From positions 1 to 59,034 of the forward strand of contig WRNE01000010.1 in assembly GCA_009776725.1 (NCBI GenBank): a DNA stretch of 59,034 nucleotides. Reading direction: 5' to 3'. A program made the position numbers and the translations under genes. Below, one piece after another: positions 18,075 to 26,600 of this stretch (its first letter is position 1; each line of letters opens with the position of its first letter). The notes beneath the pieces are model-generated. The model searched no databases, had not been told where the DNA came from, and worked only from the letters and a program-made list of their open reading frames with translations. The DNA is from Coriobacteriia bacterium. GTDB lineage: Bacteria; Actinomycetota; Coriobacteriia; Coriobacteriales; UBA8131.

Positions 18075-19055
18075 ATGGCGAAGAAACCAAAAGTCTTAGA
18101 GCCGAAAATCGATGCAGTGTTTAAGTTCTACTTGAAAGAATTCAATAAGGAGACACAAGGCTCGCTCCTACAGTTTATGGCTTATGTCAGCACCAGCCTC
18201 GGTATTGAGCTGGCTACGGATGACGAGGAACTAGATTCTTTTCTCACAGAGGCAGCTAAAGAGTATTTCATTTTCGATTGTATACTGCCTAGCGGCAAAA
18301 CAGCTCTTCAAACCTATATCGACATCGATCCAGACGACCTAGATGAAGCCGATATGGCCAGGTTGGTAGATGCTTACGAAAGCAATTTCATCTGTGACTT
18401 CTGGCTCTTAGGGGCTTCGTCTAGCACCGGGAAGCTGCGCTTACAGCCTATGTATGAAGACACTGTATATGAAGTCTATAGCCCGAAATACAGCAAAGCC
18501 TTCGATGGCTTGACCGGCTCGCTGAATATCCGGATATACAAAATCGCTGGCCAATGGCTTGCTGCTGGGATGGCCTTAGGCTTTGAAGAAGATCTGCCGC
18601 CTAAAAAAGAACGAGCAGAGTACATTGGGATGTTTGAAGATATCAAGGAGCGCTTTGCAGACCTAGTCAGGGACCATATGATCGGTTTGTTCGGCTTGGA
18701 CGATTACGATGAACCGGCTTGGGAAATTGGCTTAGAGCTTCCTTCTAGTCCAGAAGAGATACCCCAGGCTTTGATTACACTGCGTAAGGAATTTACTATA
18801 CTCAAAGAAGAGCTCGGCATCGATGTAAGCTGGTCAGAGCTGGTTTATGCGATTCGAGATGAGGACGGTAAGTTAAGCACCACTCAAGTTGCACAACAAT
18901 TGCTAGGCCTAGAGCTGGAGGATGGCTCAATGTCGATAATGCGCATGTTTACTATCTTTGCTTTAGCATGGAACTTCTTGCCCCACGAAAGCTTGGTTGG
19001 TGTATCTCCATTCGTTTATCAGGGCTCTGTATTGACGGACTACTTCGAGGATTAA
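18075..19055 (+). CDS. Unknown protein, intact paralogue (copy B)
   Basis: 326 aa, acidic, no membrane segment or signal peptide, no recognised domain. AAAGG lies 6 bases before the ATG. Residues about 30-190 and 230-315 form two conserved blocks shared with the interrupted copy just upstream; the connecting region is divergent. Aromatic-rich motifs EYFIFDCILPSG and FALAWNFLPHESL recur in both copies. The pair probably arose by tandem duplication. The role is unknown. Confidence 0.75.
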   Translation: MAKKPKVLEPKIDAVFKFYLKEFNKETQGSLLQFMAYVSTSLGIELATDDEELDSFLTEAAKEYFIFDCILPSGKTALQTYIDIDPDDLDEADMARLVDAYESNFICDFWLLGASSSTGKLRLQPMYEDTVYEVYSPKYSKAFDGLTGSLNIRIYKIAGQWLAAGMALGFEEDLPPKKERAEYIGMFEDIKERFADLVRDHMIGLFGLDDYDEPAWEIGLELPSSPEEIPQALITLRKEFTILKEELGIDVSWSELVYAIRDEDGKLSTTQVAQQLLGLELEDGSMSIMRMFTIFALAWNFLPHESLVGVSPFVYQGSVLTDYFED

Positions 19056-19134
19056 GTCTATAAAAGGCCACGCAAAGCGCAGAACATGGCGCTAGCGTAT
19101 ATGAATCTAAAGTTGGGTGACGAGATGACCGGCA

Positions 19135-19211
<77 letters not shown>

Positions 19212-19330
19212 ACAATTATAAGTTGCCTGCTTTATGACAACGCTAACGTATGCTACCAGACTTGATAAATCAATACTACCAAAAATGCTAGGTCTTCTTG
19301 CGGCAAAGCCCGTGGTGTCTTGGCTTTAGG

Positions 19331-19906
19331 CTAGTTCTTCTCCATCTTTATATGCTTGCCAAGGTTGCTCCCAAAGCTTTCATCCCAATAAAAATACAAA
19401 ACATCAAAAAAAGCCTCTTTTACCTGATCCTCGTCACTTTTTAGGAAATATGAATAGACGAGGGCTGAAAGAGCATCGGCGGCAATTTGAGCAGTGGTGC
19501 CAGCCCCTTCGAAATACTTGAGGAAGATCATGTTCAAATCAGCGTGAAACTCCTGGTACTGCTGATTGATCCGCTCTGCCAGCTTCGGAGTCAGGGCACA
19601 ATGGATGATGAACGTGGCCTGCCTTCTAATACTGGCAAAAGCTTCGAAACAATTGTCTAGAAAGTCACCAGGCTCTAAGTCGTTGCTGTCGTCGCTCATT
19701 TTCACAATGATCTCATGACAGTCCAGCAACGCCCGATCTATCACTGCTACCAATAAATCCTCTTTAGAGGCGAAATAAAAATAGGAATGTGATGTCGCCA
19801 ACCCCGCTTGCTCAGCTATGGCTTTCATCGAAGCATTGTCATACCCATGTTCCTGAAAAAGTTCGAACGCTGCTGCTACGATTATATCTCGGGTCGAATT
19901 AGCCAT
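19331..19906 (-). CDS. TetR-family transcriptional regulator
   Basis: 191 aa. The N-terminal helix-turn-helix is typical: RDIIVAAAFELFQEHGYDNASMKAIAEQAG followed by SHSYFYFASKEDLL, split here only by two residues. The C-terminal ligand domain has no specific identity. The ATG at 19906 has GGAGGG 4-5 bases upstream; the frame extends to 19933 without support. A perfect inverted repeat at 19936-19955 just upstream is a likely autoregulatory operator, also placed to control the divergent VanZ-like gene. Confidence 0.9.
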   Translation of the reverse strand: MANSTRDIIVAAAFELFQEHGYDNASMKAIAEQAGLATSHSYFYFASKEDLLVAVIDRALLDCHEIIVKMSDDSNDLEPGDFLDNCFEAFASIRRQATFIIHCALTPKLAERINQQYQEFHADLNMIFLKYFEGAGTTAQIAADALSALVYSYFLKSDEDQVKEAFFDVLYFYWDESFGSNLGKHIKMEKN

Positions 19907-19935
19907 TTTTCCCTCCTGCAATTGAACTATCATTC

Positions 19936-19955
19936 AAGTATTTTACCGAATACTT
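19936..19955. promoter_or_regulatory. Inverted repeat, probable TetR operator
   Basis: AAGTATT (19936-19942) and AATACTT (19949-19955) are perfect complements separated by 6 bases. The repeat lies 30 bases upstream of the tetR-type start, in the divergent intergenic region, the expected place and size for a TetR-family operator. Confidence 0.6.
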
Positions 19956-20127
19956 CACTTAAAGAAAACATGTAAAAGCCTATTAACTTTAAATGTTTAA
20001 AAAACTAGCCTGAATACTGGTTTTAAAGTGTTCTGCACTGTAAGATATATGCTAAAAAATCAGACTATTTTGCTCAAAGCGATGACAATATATGTCCGCA
20101 AAACTACAAAATTAGGAGAGTGTAAAA

Positions 20128-20556
20128 ATGAAGCCTGACAGTCTGCGTGAAAAACCTAAACAAACCGGGCGTTTCGTAACTACAGGCTTAGCTGTATTGG
20201 TGGCAATTGCGATTTTTGTAATGTCTTCCCTTCCTGGCAGTTTTTACCCGCCTCACCCTGAGTACCTAAATATTATGGTACACCTGGCTGCCTATTGTCT
20301 GCTGGCTGCACTCTTGACTTTCTCTTTCAACTCGCCTGCACGAAAACTCTGGATTGCAGGCCTTTTGGCGATTATCCTGGCCTCGGTCTATGGGGTCAGT
20401 GACGAGGTCCATCAGTACTTTGTTCCTGGGCGTAATACCGATGTATTCGACTGGCTGACTGATACTGCCGGTGCGATAATCGGGGCTGCAGTTTGCCTTT
20501 GGCTGATATCTGCCCGTACGGTGCGAAAAAGCCGAGAACGTGACCGGTCAATATAA
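20128..20556 (+). CDS. VanZ-like membrane protein
   Basis: 142 aa with four hydrophobic segments. Conserved VanZ-family features are SSLPG after the first helix, MVHLAAYCLLAALL in the second, and YGVSDEVHQYFVPGR followed by DVFDWLTDTAGA. VanZ confers low-level teicoplanin resistance in enterococci, but most family members have no known role. AGGAGA precedes the ATG by about 8 bases. It is divergent from the TetR gene and followed by a hairpin terminator. Confidence 0.88.
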   Translation: MKPDSLREKPKQTGRFVTTGLAVLVAIAIFVMSSLPGSFYPPHPEYLNIMVHLAAYCLLAALLTFSFNSPARKLWIAGLLAIILASVYGVSDEVHQYFVPGRNTDVFDWLTDTAGAIIGAAVCLWLISARTVRKSRERDRSI

Positions 20557-20593
20557 TCTGCCATACATTTTAGATATTAGTACTGCAAACGAA

Positions 20594-20642
20594 ACCAAGC
20601 GCCTAAAACAACTGTCTGACAGCGTAAGCGCTTGGGTATTTT
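20594..20642 (+). terminator. Hairpin terminator candidate after the VanZ-like gene
   Basis: ACCAAGCGC (20594-20602) pairs with GCGCTTGG (20628-20635) around a loop that itself contains CTGTC/GACAG. It is followed by the T-rich TATTTTCT. The T-run is interrupted, so termination may be moderate. Confidence 0.55.
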
Positions 20643-20705
20643 CTATATTCGGTTTCCAGACGGTCAACACATAAACTAACAGATACTTTTAAGCCTAAAA
20701 AACCC

Positions 20706-21854
20706 TTAGTACCACCAACGCGCAGCTCCTAGCCAGCCATATCCGGCAATGTTGGAGATCTTCACTACATCACCAGGCCGTGGGGCATGTACGAACTGCC
20801 CGCCGCCGATACAGAGGCCTACGTGGGAGGTGTTCCATAGAATATCGCCTGGCAGTGCATCAGAGACGGCTAGACGCATCGGGGCATTGTAGTACTGGGC
20901 ATTGCCGCCACGTGGGATATAAATCCCAACCTTGCTGTAGCTCCAAGACGTCAAGCCCGAGCAATCAAAGGCGTCTGGCCCCGAAGCAGCCCAAACGTAG
21001 GGACAGCCAAGGCGCGACAATGCGTAATCTACTATGCTGGAATATGTCTGCCCGTCGTAGGGGACATAGCCGCTGGCTGCACCAGAACCGCTGCCTCCGC
21101 CGCCGCCGGATAAGGCCTGTTGGCGCGCGCGCTCTTCTTCTTCGCGACGAATGCGCTCTTCTTCAGCCTTGCGCTCTTCTTCAATAAGGCGGGCAATCTC
21201 TTCGTTGAGATTGGCTAGCTCGACCTCGTAGGCACGCATGATCTCTTGGGCGTTCTCATAGATTTCTTCGGCTTCGGCTAGTTTTTGGGCAGCAATCTGC
21301 TCTTGCCGGGAATACTCGTCACGCGCTTCCTCAGCTTCAATGCGTGTTTCTTCACATTCCCTGATCAAGTCAGCGTCGCGGTTGTTGATCGCATTGAGCA
21401 GATCCCACGATGTCGAAAACTCGACAAAGCTAGAAGAGCCGAAAATCACATCAAGGAAGGACAAGGGGCCTTGCTTATACATGGTACGGGCACGATGGCC
21501 AAGCTCGTCCTGCAGCTCGTTTTGCCGTTCAATCGCTGCATCGATCCTGGCTTGGGCTTCTTGCATTTTGCGGACTGCCTCGTCATGGGCGTCCATCGCA
21601 TCGTAATAGTCATTGGAAAACTGAGCTAGTAAAACCTCCCAGTCGTCCATCCGTTGCTTTACTTCGTCGGCTTCCGCCTGCTTTTCAGCCGAAGTCGCAG
21701 CGAAGGCGATATTTGGGAATACAGTGCTCGCCAGGCTGACTCCGATCACGGTAGCAGCTGTATACCGGATAAAATTACGACGACTGAGAAAAGAACTCCT
21801 GAATGTATTTTCAGGTAAACTACCGGGTACGTTTGTCTCACAGGTATTAGGCAT
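20706..21854 (-). CDS. NlpC/P60 peptidoglycan endopeptidase with coiled-coil N-terminus
   Basis: Predicted secreted cell-wall hydrolase (382 aa). A twin-arginine signal (SRRNFIR at about 24-30) is followed by a hydrophobic stretch and an AFA cleavage site. Residues about 55-245 are a charged coiled coil. A Gly/Ser linker leads to the NlpC/P60 domain at 265-382, with nucleophile Cys298 in FDCSGLTSW, His344 in TSHVGLCI and His356 in FVHAPRPGD. The domain normally cuts within the stem peptide; the coiled coil suggests control by a divisome partner, as in RipA/PcsB-like proteins. It lies downstream of the gatD-murT operon on the same strand, after a 121-base gap. Confidence 0.92.
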   Translation of the reverse strand: MPNTCETNVPGSLPENTFRSSFLSRRNFIRYTAATVIGVSLASTVFPNIAFAATSAEKQAEADEVKQRMDDWEVLLAQFSNDYYDAMDAHDEAVRKMQEAQARIDAAIERQNELQDELGHRARTMYKQGPLSFLDVIFGSSSFVEFSTSWDLLNAINNRDADLIRECEETRIEAEEARDEYSRQEQIAAQKLAEAEEIYENAQEIMRAYEVELANLNEEIARLIEEERKAEEERIRREEEERARQQALSGGGGGSGSGAASGYVPYDGQTYSSIVDYALSRLGCPYVWAASGPDAFDCSGLTSWSYSKVGIYIPRGGNAQYYNAPMRLAVSDALPGDILWNTSHVGLCIGGGQFVHAPRPGDVVKISNIAGYGWLGAARWWY

Positions 21855-21975
21855 TTCCTCTTACTCCTTTGCCGTTTCCCTGGATCATTCCATCATTTCA
21901 GTGAAAAATGCTATCACTCATGACTGGGGAGGGCAAGCTAGGGACATCCTGGCAAAGCTAATCGTTACCTCCTAG

Positions 21976-22857
21976 TTACGAATTCAAGATACTGTGGTGA
22001 GCACCCAAAAAAGACCAAAATGCCACAATATCTAGCTGCAAGTCAAGAAGCTGATACGCCGATGTTGTGCTTTTTGTAACAGTATTCACAAGGCCTTCGT
22101 CGTTGCCTTCCTGTAATAATTCTGTAGGAAACAAATCGCTAAAGCCTTCCTCTGATCTTAGTTTCTTCGACAGAATCTGTCTGACTAGCCACAGAATAAA
22201 AGCCGGGTTTCGCGTGACTAAGCCTAAAACCGAGCTGGCTATGAAGCCTTTTAGGCGAAAGCCTTCCTGCAAGGCATAAGCCTCTCCAGCCCCAGTATTT
22301 TCAGCTTCATCATACCGAAATACTGTACAAAAGCCCTTGTTCACATTAAAGAGAGGCTTGGCTTGGCTGTCATGGCACTCGATTTGACTGCCTCGGTTCT
22401 GAAAGCCGACCAGGTATTCGTCAAGAAAAGAAAAGAGGACTTCTCCGACTTCCCTCTCTTGCAGCTGCCTTGCTTGATAATCAAACAGCCCTAAAGCCTC
22501 GACGCTCTCACCTTTTGGAGTGACGATCTGTTGGCCGAACATGTCCGCTGCATTACCAGTGCATAAGACGAGCCCGTCCTTCTCCACATATTCTTTTAAA
22601 GCCTCGCGGTTTTGGCGCAGGTGGCTTAAAGCAGTCAGTTGCCTTGCCTCTATCCCTGAGCCTATGTATAGGAAATCGCAGGCAGACAGGTCGATCGTCT
22701 GATGAAGTGAAAAGTGCTTGACTGCCACTTCCAGACCGGCTGACTGCAAGGCGCTGGCCAAGACTTTGATATTCCCGTTTTCACCATAGAGGTTCAAATA
22801 ATCGCTGTAGAGCGAAACGAGCGTGACTGTCGGCTTAGGGGGTTTTTGCACTGCCAT
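21976..22857 (-). CDS. gatD: GatD-like amidotransferase subunit, catalytic His apparently missing
   Basis: Class I glutamine amidotransferase-like protein (293 aa; GatD is usually about 240), partner of MurT in lipid II D-glutamate amidation. The nucleophile elbow LVLCTGNAADMFG gives Cys99. The following GFQNRGSQ matches the family GFENHGG with Arg for His. The region FIASSVLGLVTRNPAF aligns with the GTYLHGPxLPKNP segment of GatD, whose His completes the Cys-His dyad, but here no His is present. A C-terminal extension ends in FLGAHHSILNS. It begins 6 bases after the murT stop. The identity is good from context and N-terminal motifs; the activity is doubtful. Confidence 0.82.
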   Translation of the reverse strand: MAVQKPPKPTVTLVSLYSDYLNLYGENGNIKVLASALQSAGLEVAVKHFSLHQTIDLSACDFLYIGSGIEARQLTALSHLRQNREALKEYVEKDGLVLCTGNAADMFGQQIVTPKGESVEALGLFDYQARQLQEREVGEVLFSFLDEYLVGFQNRGSQIECHDSQAKPLFNVNKGFCTVFRYDEAENTGAGEAYALQEGFRLKGFIASSVLGLVTRNPAFILWLVRQILSKKLRSEEGFSDLFPTELLQEGNDEGLVNTVTKSTTSAYQLLDLQLDIVAFWSFLGAHHSILNS

Positions 22858-22863
22858 CTTTTG

Positions 22864-24240
22864 CTACCCCTTTCCAGTGAGCTCGACGAAGGAACCGACA
22901 TGGTCAAAGTTGAGTATCGCCACGATTGTGCCCGAGGTCGATTCCAGCTTTTGGCTGACACGTTCGTCCATATCGTCGAAGCAGGAAATCTGTTCTGCCG
23001 GAACACCTGCGTATTTCAGGCGCACTGCGATAGTGCTCGCGTCTATGCCGGTACAGATGGCAGCTGTTACCTGCTCTGCCAACAAGTCAAAATTGACGTC
23101 GTAGAGCCAGGCTAAATCGTCAAAGTCGTAGCGGCGGCTGATTTCCTTCCAACCGACGACCAGTACAAACTGCTCTTTCAAGCCAGCAGCAAACAGCACG
23201 GACTGGTTAAAAGTCGAGGCGTTCTCGGCCTTGTTGTTCAAGACATAGGCCTGTCGGCCCTGCCAGCGGTAGCTTTCGAAGATCTTTTTGGATACCGTCT
23301 GTTCGCTTAAGGCGGCAGCAATTTGCCCGTCGGTAACAGGCAAGGAAAGCTGTTTGACCGTAGTGTAGGCTGCCATGACGTTAGAAATGTTGAAAAGCAA
23401 GCGGGAGTTGGCCGTGATACTTGTCTGGCTGTCGACGATCAGCCGGTCGGCGCTTCCGTCAACCGCCTCGCCCCTCTCGATAGCTGTGACAGCCACATCG
23501 AGTCGGTGGGTCAAATGGCCGTTTAGACAGTGAAAGCTCCCTGAAGACTCATTGATGTAGTAGTCGTAGTCCAGCCGGCTGGCGCAGACAGGGCAGTAAA
23601 CAGCATCCACAGCATTAAAGCGGATGTCTGCGCTTTTAAAGCTACTGTCGGCGCTTATGCCATATGTTGTGACTTTTGGAGCCTTTGCTTCGCTTGCCAT
23701 ACTTGAAGCCTCATCCACCAGGCTAAAACGCATCAGCAAGGGATCGTCGCCATTTAAGACCAGGTGCTCCGACCCGCTTAAAGCCTGTTTGATTTCCGAG
23801 TAAATAAAGTCGGTATGCCGCTGCCGGGGAGGTTGGTCACGGGTGATATTAGTGATAACCACGAAATCCGGTTTCAGAAAAGAGAAAGTGTACTTACAGC
23901 TTCGCTCGTCTATTTCAGCTACCAAGGCGTCCGCCTTTACCCTGCCGCTTAAGCTAGCAGCCTTTAACAGCATCGTAACAATGCCGTTTTTCATATTCGA
24001 GCCCTCTTGGTTATGGACGACAGTCAAGCCCAAGCTGCGCAAGGCTTCTGCGACAAACAGCGATGTAGACCCCTTGCCAGAAGACCCGGTAACGACGATT
24101 TTTATCTTTGGCAGCACAATTTTGTCCATCAGCTTTGGAGAAATGCGCAAAGCTACAGCTCCTGGGGTGACACTGCCGCGATTGTTCAAGCTGCCTATAA
24201 ATGCCAGTATTTTTGCAACTACTATCGCCAGTGCCTTCAT
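22864..24240 (-). CDS. murT: MurT-like Mur ligase (lipid II isoglutaminyl synthase ligase subunit)
   Basis: 458 aa. ATP-dependent ligase that with GatD converts the D-Glu of lipid II to D-isoglutamine. It has the Mur-type P-loop VTGSSGKGSTSLF, the NITRDQPPRQRH segment (family NxxRDQLDRYGE), and the inserted zinc-ribbon-like CPVC...FHCLNGH that distinguishes MurT from other Mur ligases. The fourth ligand is His rather than Cys, and the P-loop has SS for TN. A short hydrophobic N-terminus is usual for MurT. It lies between the AsnB-like gene and gatD in one operon. Confidence 0.88.
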   Translation of the reverse strand: MKALAIVVAKILAFIGSLNNRGSVTPGAVALRISPKLMDKIVLPKIKIVVTGSSGKGSTSLFVAEALRSLGLTVVHNQEGSNMKNGIVTMLLKAASLSGRVKADALVAEIDERSCKYTFSFLKPDFVVITNITRDQPPRQRHTDFIYSEIKQALSGSEHLVLNGDDPLLMRFSLVDEASSMASEAKAPKVTTYGISADSSFKSADIRFNAVDAVYCPVCASRLDYDYYINESSGSFHCLNGHLTHRLDVAVTAIERGEAVDGSADRLIVDSQTSITANSRLLFNISNVMAAYTTVKQLSLPVTDGQIAAALSEQTVSKKIFESYRWQGRQAYVLNNKAENASTFNQSVLFAAGLKEQFVLVVGWKEISRRYDFDDLAWLYDVNFDLLAEQVTAAICTGIDASTIAVRLKYAGVPAEQISCFDDMDERVSQKLESTSGTIVAILNFDHVGSFVELTGKG

Positions 24241-24260
24241 GTCTCATTTTCCTATTCAGT

Positions 24261-26294
24261 CTAGTCTGTGCCAGAAGGCTTGAGGCCGACAACTTGTTGG
24301 TTTTGCAGGATCGGGGGAAGTGCCTGGCTAGTGTTCTTCAGCTGCCCACCCCGTGGATGTGGCGGCTCAGGCGGGGTGTCAGGCATCGGAGAGTCGATGA
24401 ACATCCTCAACCAGAGTTCTAGGTGCAGCATTCGCCAAAAAGCCAGGGTCGTTGCGTCTCCCCGCCCCTCGTAATAGGCAGTGAAAGCCTCCTTGGCCAC
24501 AGCCGCATCAAAGTAAGGACGGGCAGCAAAGCTCTCCGACTCGAATATTTCTAGGTACTTGTCCTTCATATAGCCAAACCACTCGACCTCAGGGGTCGAA
24601 AAGCCTATTTTCTTGCGTCGGTTGGCAACCTTTTTGGGCAAGTAAGGCAGCATGGCGTCCCTCAGCATGCGCTTGTTCCAACTGTTGTGAATCAAGGCGT
24701 CGTCTGTCAAAGACCAGATATAGCGGGCCAGGTCCTTGTTGGCAAAAGGCAGCCGGCCTTCTAGAGAAAAGCGCATGGCGCAACGGTCTTCGTACCTGGC
24801 GATGGAGGGTGCCGAGTCGGCTGTCAGGTCATAGACCAGCCTCAATTTGAGGTTGTCTTGGACAGTTTGGTATTTCTCACTGCTGAAGCGGAGGGCGAAG
24901 TCCTTATTGATGAACTCCTTGTCGTCCCAGGCCTTCTTGCCGAACAAACGCGAGGCAAACCGCACCCAGACCAGCCTAAACAGCTTATCGAACGAGGCCA
25001 GCCCTTCCTTTATAAAACGCCCGTAATGCCTTTCAGCGATCAGTTGCTTGAAGTAGACGACGTAGTAGGGGACGTATCCCGCCATCATCTCGTCTGGCCC
25101 TGCTCCGGTTAAAAAGCTTGTTGTATGCTTTGCTACCATGCGTAACATATAGTATTGTGCATATGGCCCGGTCGAGATCACCGGTTGTTCGAGGGTATAA
25201 ATAAAGTCGTCGAAGTCCTCCAGAAAGTCCTCGACCTGGGGGGTGCATTTGTATGGCTCGACGTTCTTCCCGTACATATCGACGAAGGCATCGATATACT
25301 CCTCCTCATTGTTGATCGAATTGGGGAAGACAGCTGAAAACGTCGGCAGCCTCTCGCCGACCGCAGTCGTCTTGTCCGGATCCTCCTGCATCAGCAAGCT
25401 GACGATTGTCGCCAAAGTCGTCGAGTCCATGCCGCCCGACAGCGCCGAGCCGATACTGCGGTCACTGCGCAGACGCATTGTGACCGATTCTTTGAGCAGC
25501 GCATAATACTTCTGGGCAGCTGCTTTGTCATAGGCCGTGTGCCGGCTGGACTTGGCACTGGCCATCAGCTCGTCAAATAGCCCGGTATAGTAAGACACCC
25601 GCATCCCTGAGGCATCGATCTCAAGCACCTGCCCGCCCAGCAGTTGATAGACCCCGGCAAAAAAGGTCTCCTCGGTGTCGTCATGCAAACGGTATCGCAG
25701 GTAGCGGTAGACAGTCTTGTCGTTCGGTAAACGCTCGACCAAGCCCGAAAAGACTATGGCTTTTATTTCTGAGGAGAAAACCACGGCGCTGTGCTTTTCA
25801 TACGCACCGCTTGCAGCAGAGTCAAAAACACCGTCGACAGGCGCGTAGTACAGTGGCTTAATGCCAAAATGGTCACGGCTCAGTGTCAAGCGCTTTTCTA
25901 AGCGGTCGTAGATAGCCAGGCCCCACATTCCGTTGAACCGTTCAAAACAATCGTTCCCCCAAGCTTGAAAGGCTACTAGGACGACCTCGGCATCGGACTC
26001 GCTGCTAAAGCTGTAGCCAAGCTGCACAAGCTCGCTGCGCAGCTCGATATAGTTATAGACCAAGCCGTTCATGCTCAGCACATACCGTCCGTCTGACGAA
26101 TACATCGGCTGGTCGCCACCAGCCTCGTCGATCACCACCAGACGGCGATGCGCTATGCCTACAGACTGCTCTTGGAACACGCCCTCGCCGTCAGGGCCGC
26201 GATGGGCCTGAAAACGGTTCATTCGCTGTAATAGGTCATACCCCTTCTGGCCAGCCAGTTCATCAATCCCATAATAACCAGCAATTCCACTCAT
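24261..26294 (-). CDS. asnB: AsnB-like amidotransferase with Ser in place of the nucleophilic Cys
   Basis: 677 aa, glutamine-hydrolysing asparagine synthetase family. The normal start is Met-Cys-Gly-Ile; here it is MSGIAGYYG with AGT (Ser) as codon 2, and AGGA 8 bases before the ATG supports that start. The Gln-binding NGE is changed to NGL (residues 76-78), while Asp101 is kept. The synthetase domain looks intact, with PP-loop SGGMDST at 286-292 and GAGPDEMMAGY. A Pro-rich tail of about 45 residues is added. AsnB paralogues in Bacillus, Lactobacillus and Corynebacterium (LtsA) amidate peptidoglycan mDAP, and the MurT/GatD neighbours favour that role here. Ammonia use is an inference. Confidence 0.88.
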   Translation of the reverse strand: MSGIAGYYGIDELAGQKGYDLLQRMNRFQAHRGPDGEGVFQEQSVGIAHRRLVVIDEAGGDQPMYSSDGRYVLSMNGLVYNYIELRSELVQLGYSFSSESDAEVVLVAFQAWGNDCFERFNGMWGLAIYDRLEKRLTLSRDHFGIKPLYYAPVDGVFDSAASGAYEKHSAVVFSSEIKAIVFSGLVERLPNDKTVYRYLRYRLHDDTEETFFAGVYQLLGGQVLEIDASGMRVSYYTGLFDELMASAKSSRHTAYDKAAAQKYYALLKESVTMRLRSDRSIGSALSGGMDSTTLATIVSLLMQEDPDKTTAVGERLPTFSAVFPNSINNEEEYIDAFVDMYGKNVEPYKCTPQVEDFLEDFDDFIYTLEQPVISTGPYAQYYMLRMVAKHTTSFLTGAGPDEMMAGYVPYYVVYFKQLIAERHYGRFIKEGLASFDKLFRLVWVRFASRLFGKKAWDDKEFINKDFALRFSSEKYQTVQDNLKLRLVYDLTADSAPSIARYEDRCAMRFSLEGRLPFANKDLARYIWSLTDDALIHNSWNKRMLRDAMLPYLPKKVANRRKKIGFSTPEVEWFGYMKDKYLEIFESESFAARPYFDAAVAKEAFTAYYEGRGDATTLAFWRMLHLELWLRMFIDSPMPDTPPEPPHPRGGQLKNTSQALPPILQNQQVVGLKPSGTD

Positions 26295-26303
26295 GACTTT
26301 TTC

Positions 26304-26540
26304 CTACCAACTGTCTTTAAAGTCGTCTTGAGGCAGGTCCTTTCCTTCCCAAGCGTTGTCTAAAAGCTTGATGGCTGCCATTGTTGCCTCGTCCGGCAAA
26401 CCGGTGACAGCCAATAAGACATTGCTTTGAAAGTCTTTGATTGCAGCTTGTGTCGCTTCGTCTATAACACCTGTGACCGGACAACGAAAACCTAAAGTGA
26501 CCAAGGCGGTTTGCAGTGTAGTGATAGTCTCGGTGTCCAT
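26304..26540 (-). CDS. Small peptidoglycan-binding-domain-like protein
   Basis: 78 aa. Nearly the whole protein matches a PG_binding_1 fold: TLQTALVTLGF, GVIDEATQAAIKDFQ and TGLPDEATMAAI are the repeated helix signatures. There is no signal peptide or membrane helix, so it may act in the cytoplasm, which is unusual for this fold. AAAGGA precedes the ATG by 8 bases. It lies 10 bases upstream of the AsnB-like gene in the cell-wall amidation operon, so a targeting or scaffold role is conceivable but not shown. Confidence 0.78.
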   Translation of the reverse strand: MDTETITTLQTALVTLGFRCPVTGVIDEATQAAIKDFQSNVLLAVTGLPDEATMAAIKLLDNAWEGKDLPQDDFKDSW

Positions 26541-26600
26541 CTGCTTATCCTTTCAACGGGGCAATCAAGCCATGTCGCTTGACTATTAAAAAAGTAACCG

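Noticed and set aside
19215..19220. TATAAT as promoter of tRNA-Pro
   Set aside because: It lies 4 bases upstream of the mature 5' end, which would place the start inside the tRNA, and the spacing to TTGTCA is only 14.
21855..21975. c-di-AMP riboswitch before the NlpC/P60 gene
   Set aside because: NlpC genes in Actinobacteria can have one, but the 121-base gap lacks recognisable conserved blocks in the correct orientation.
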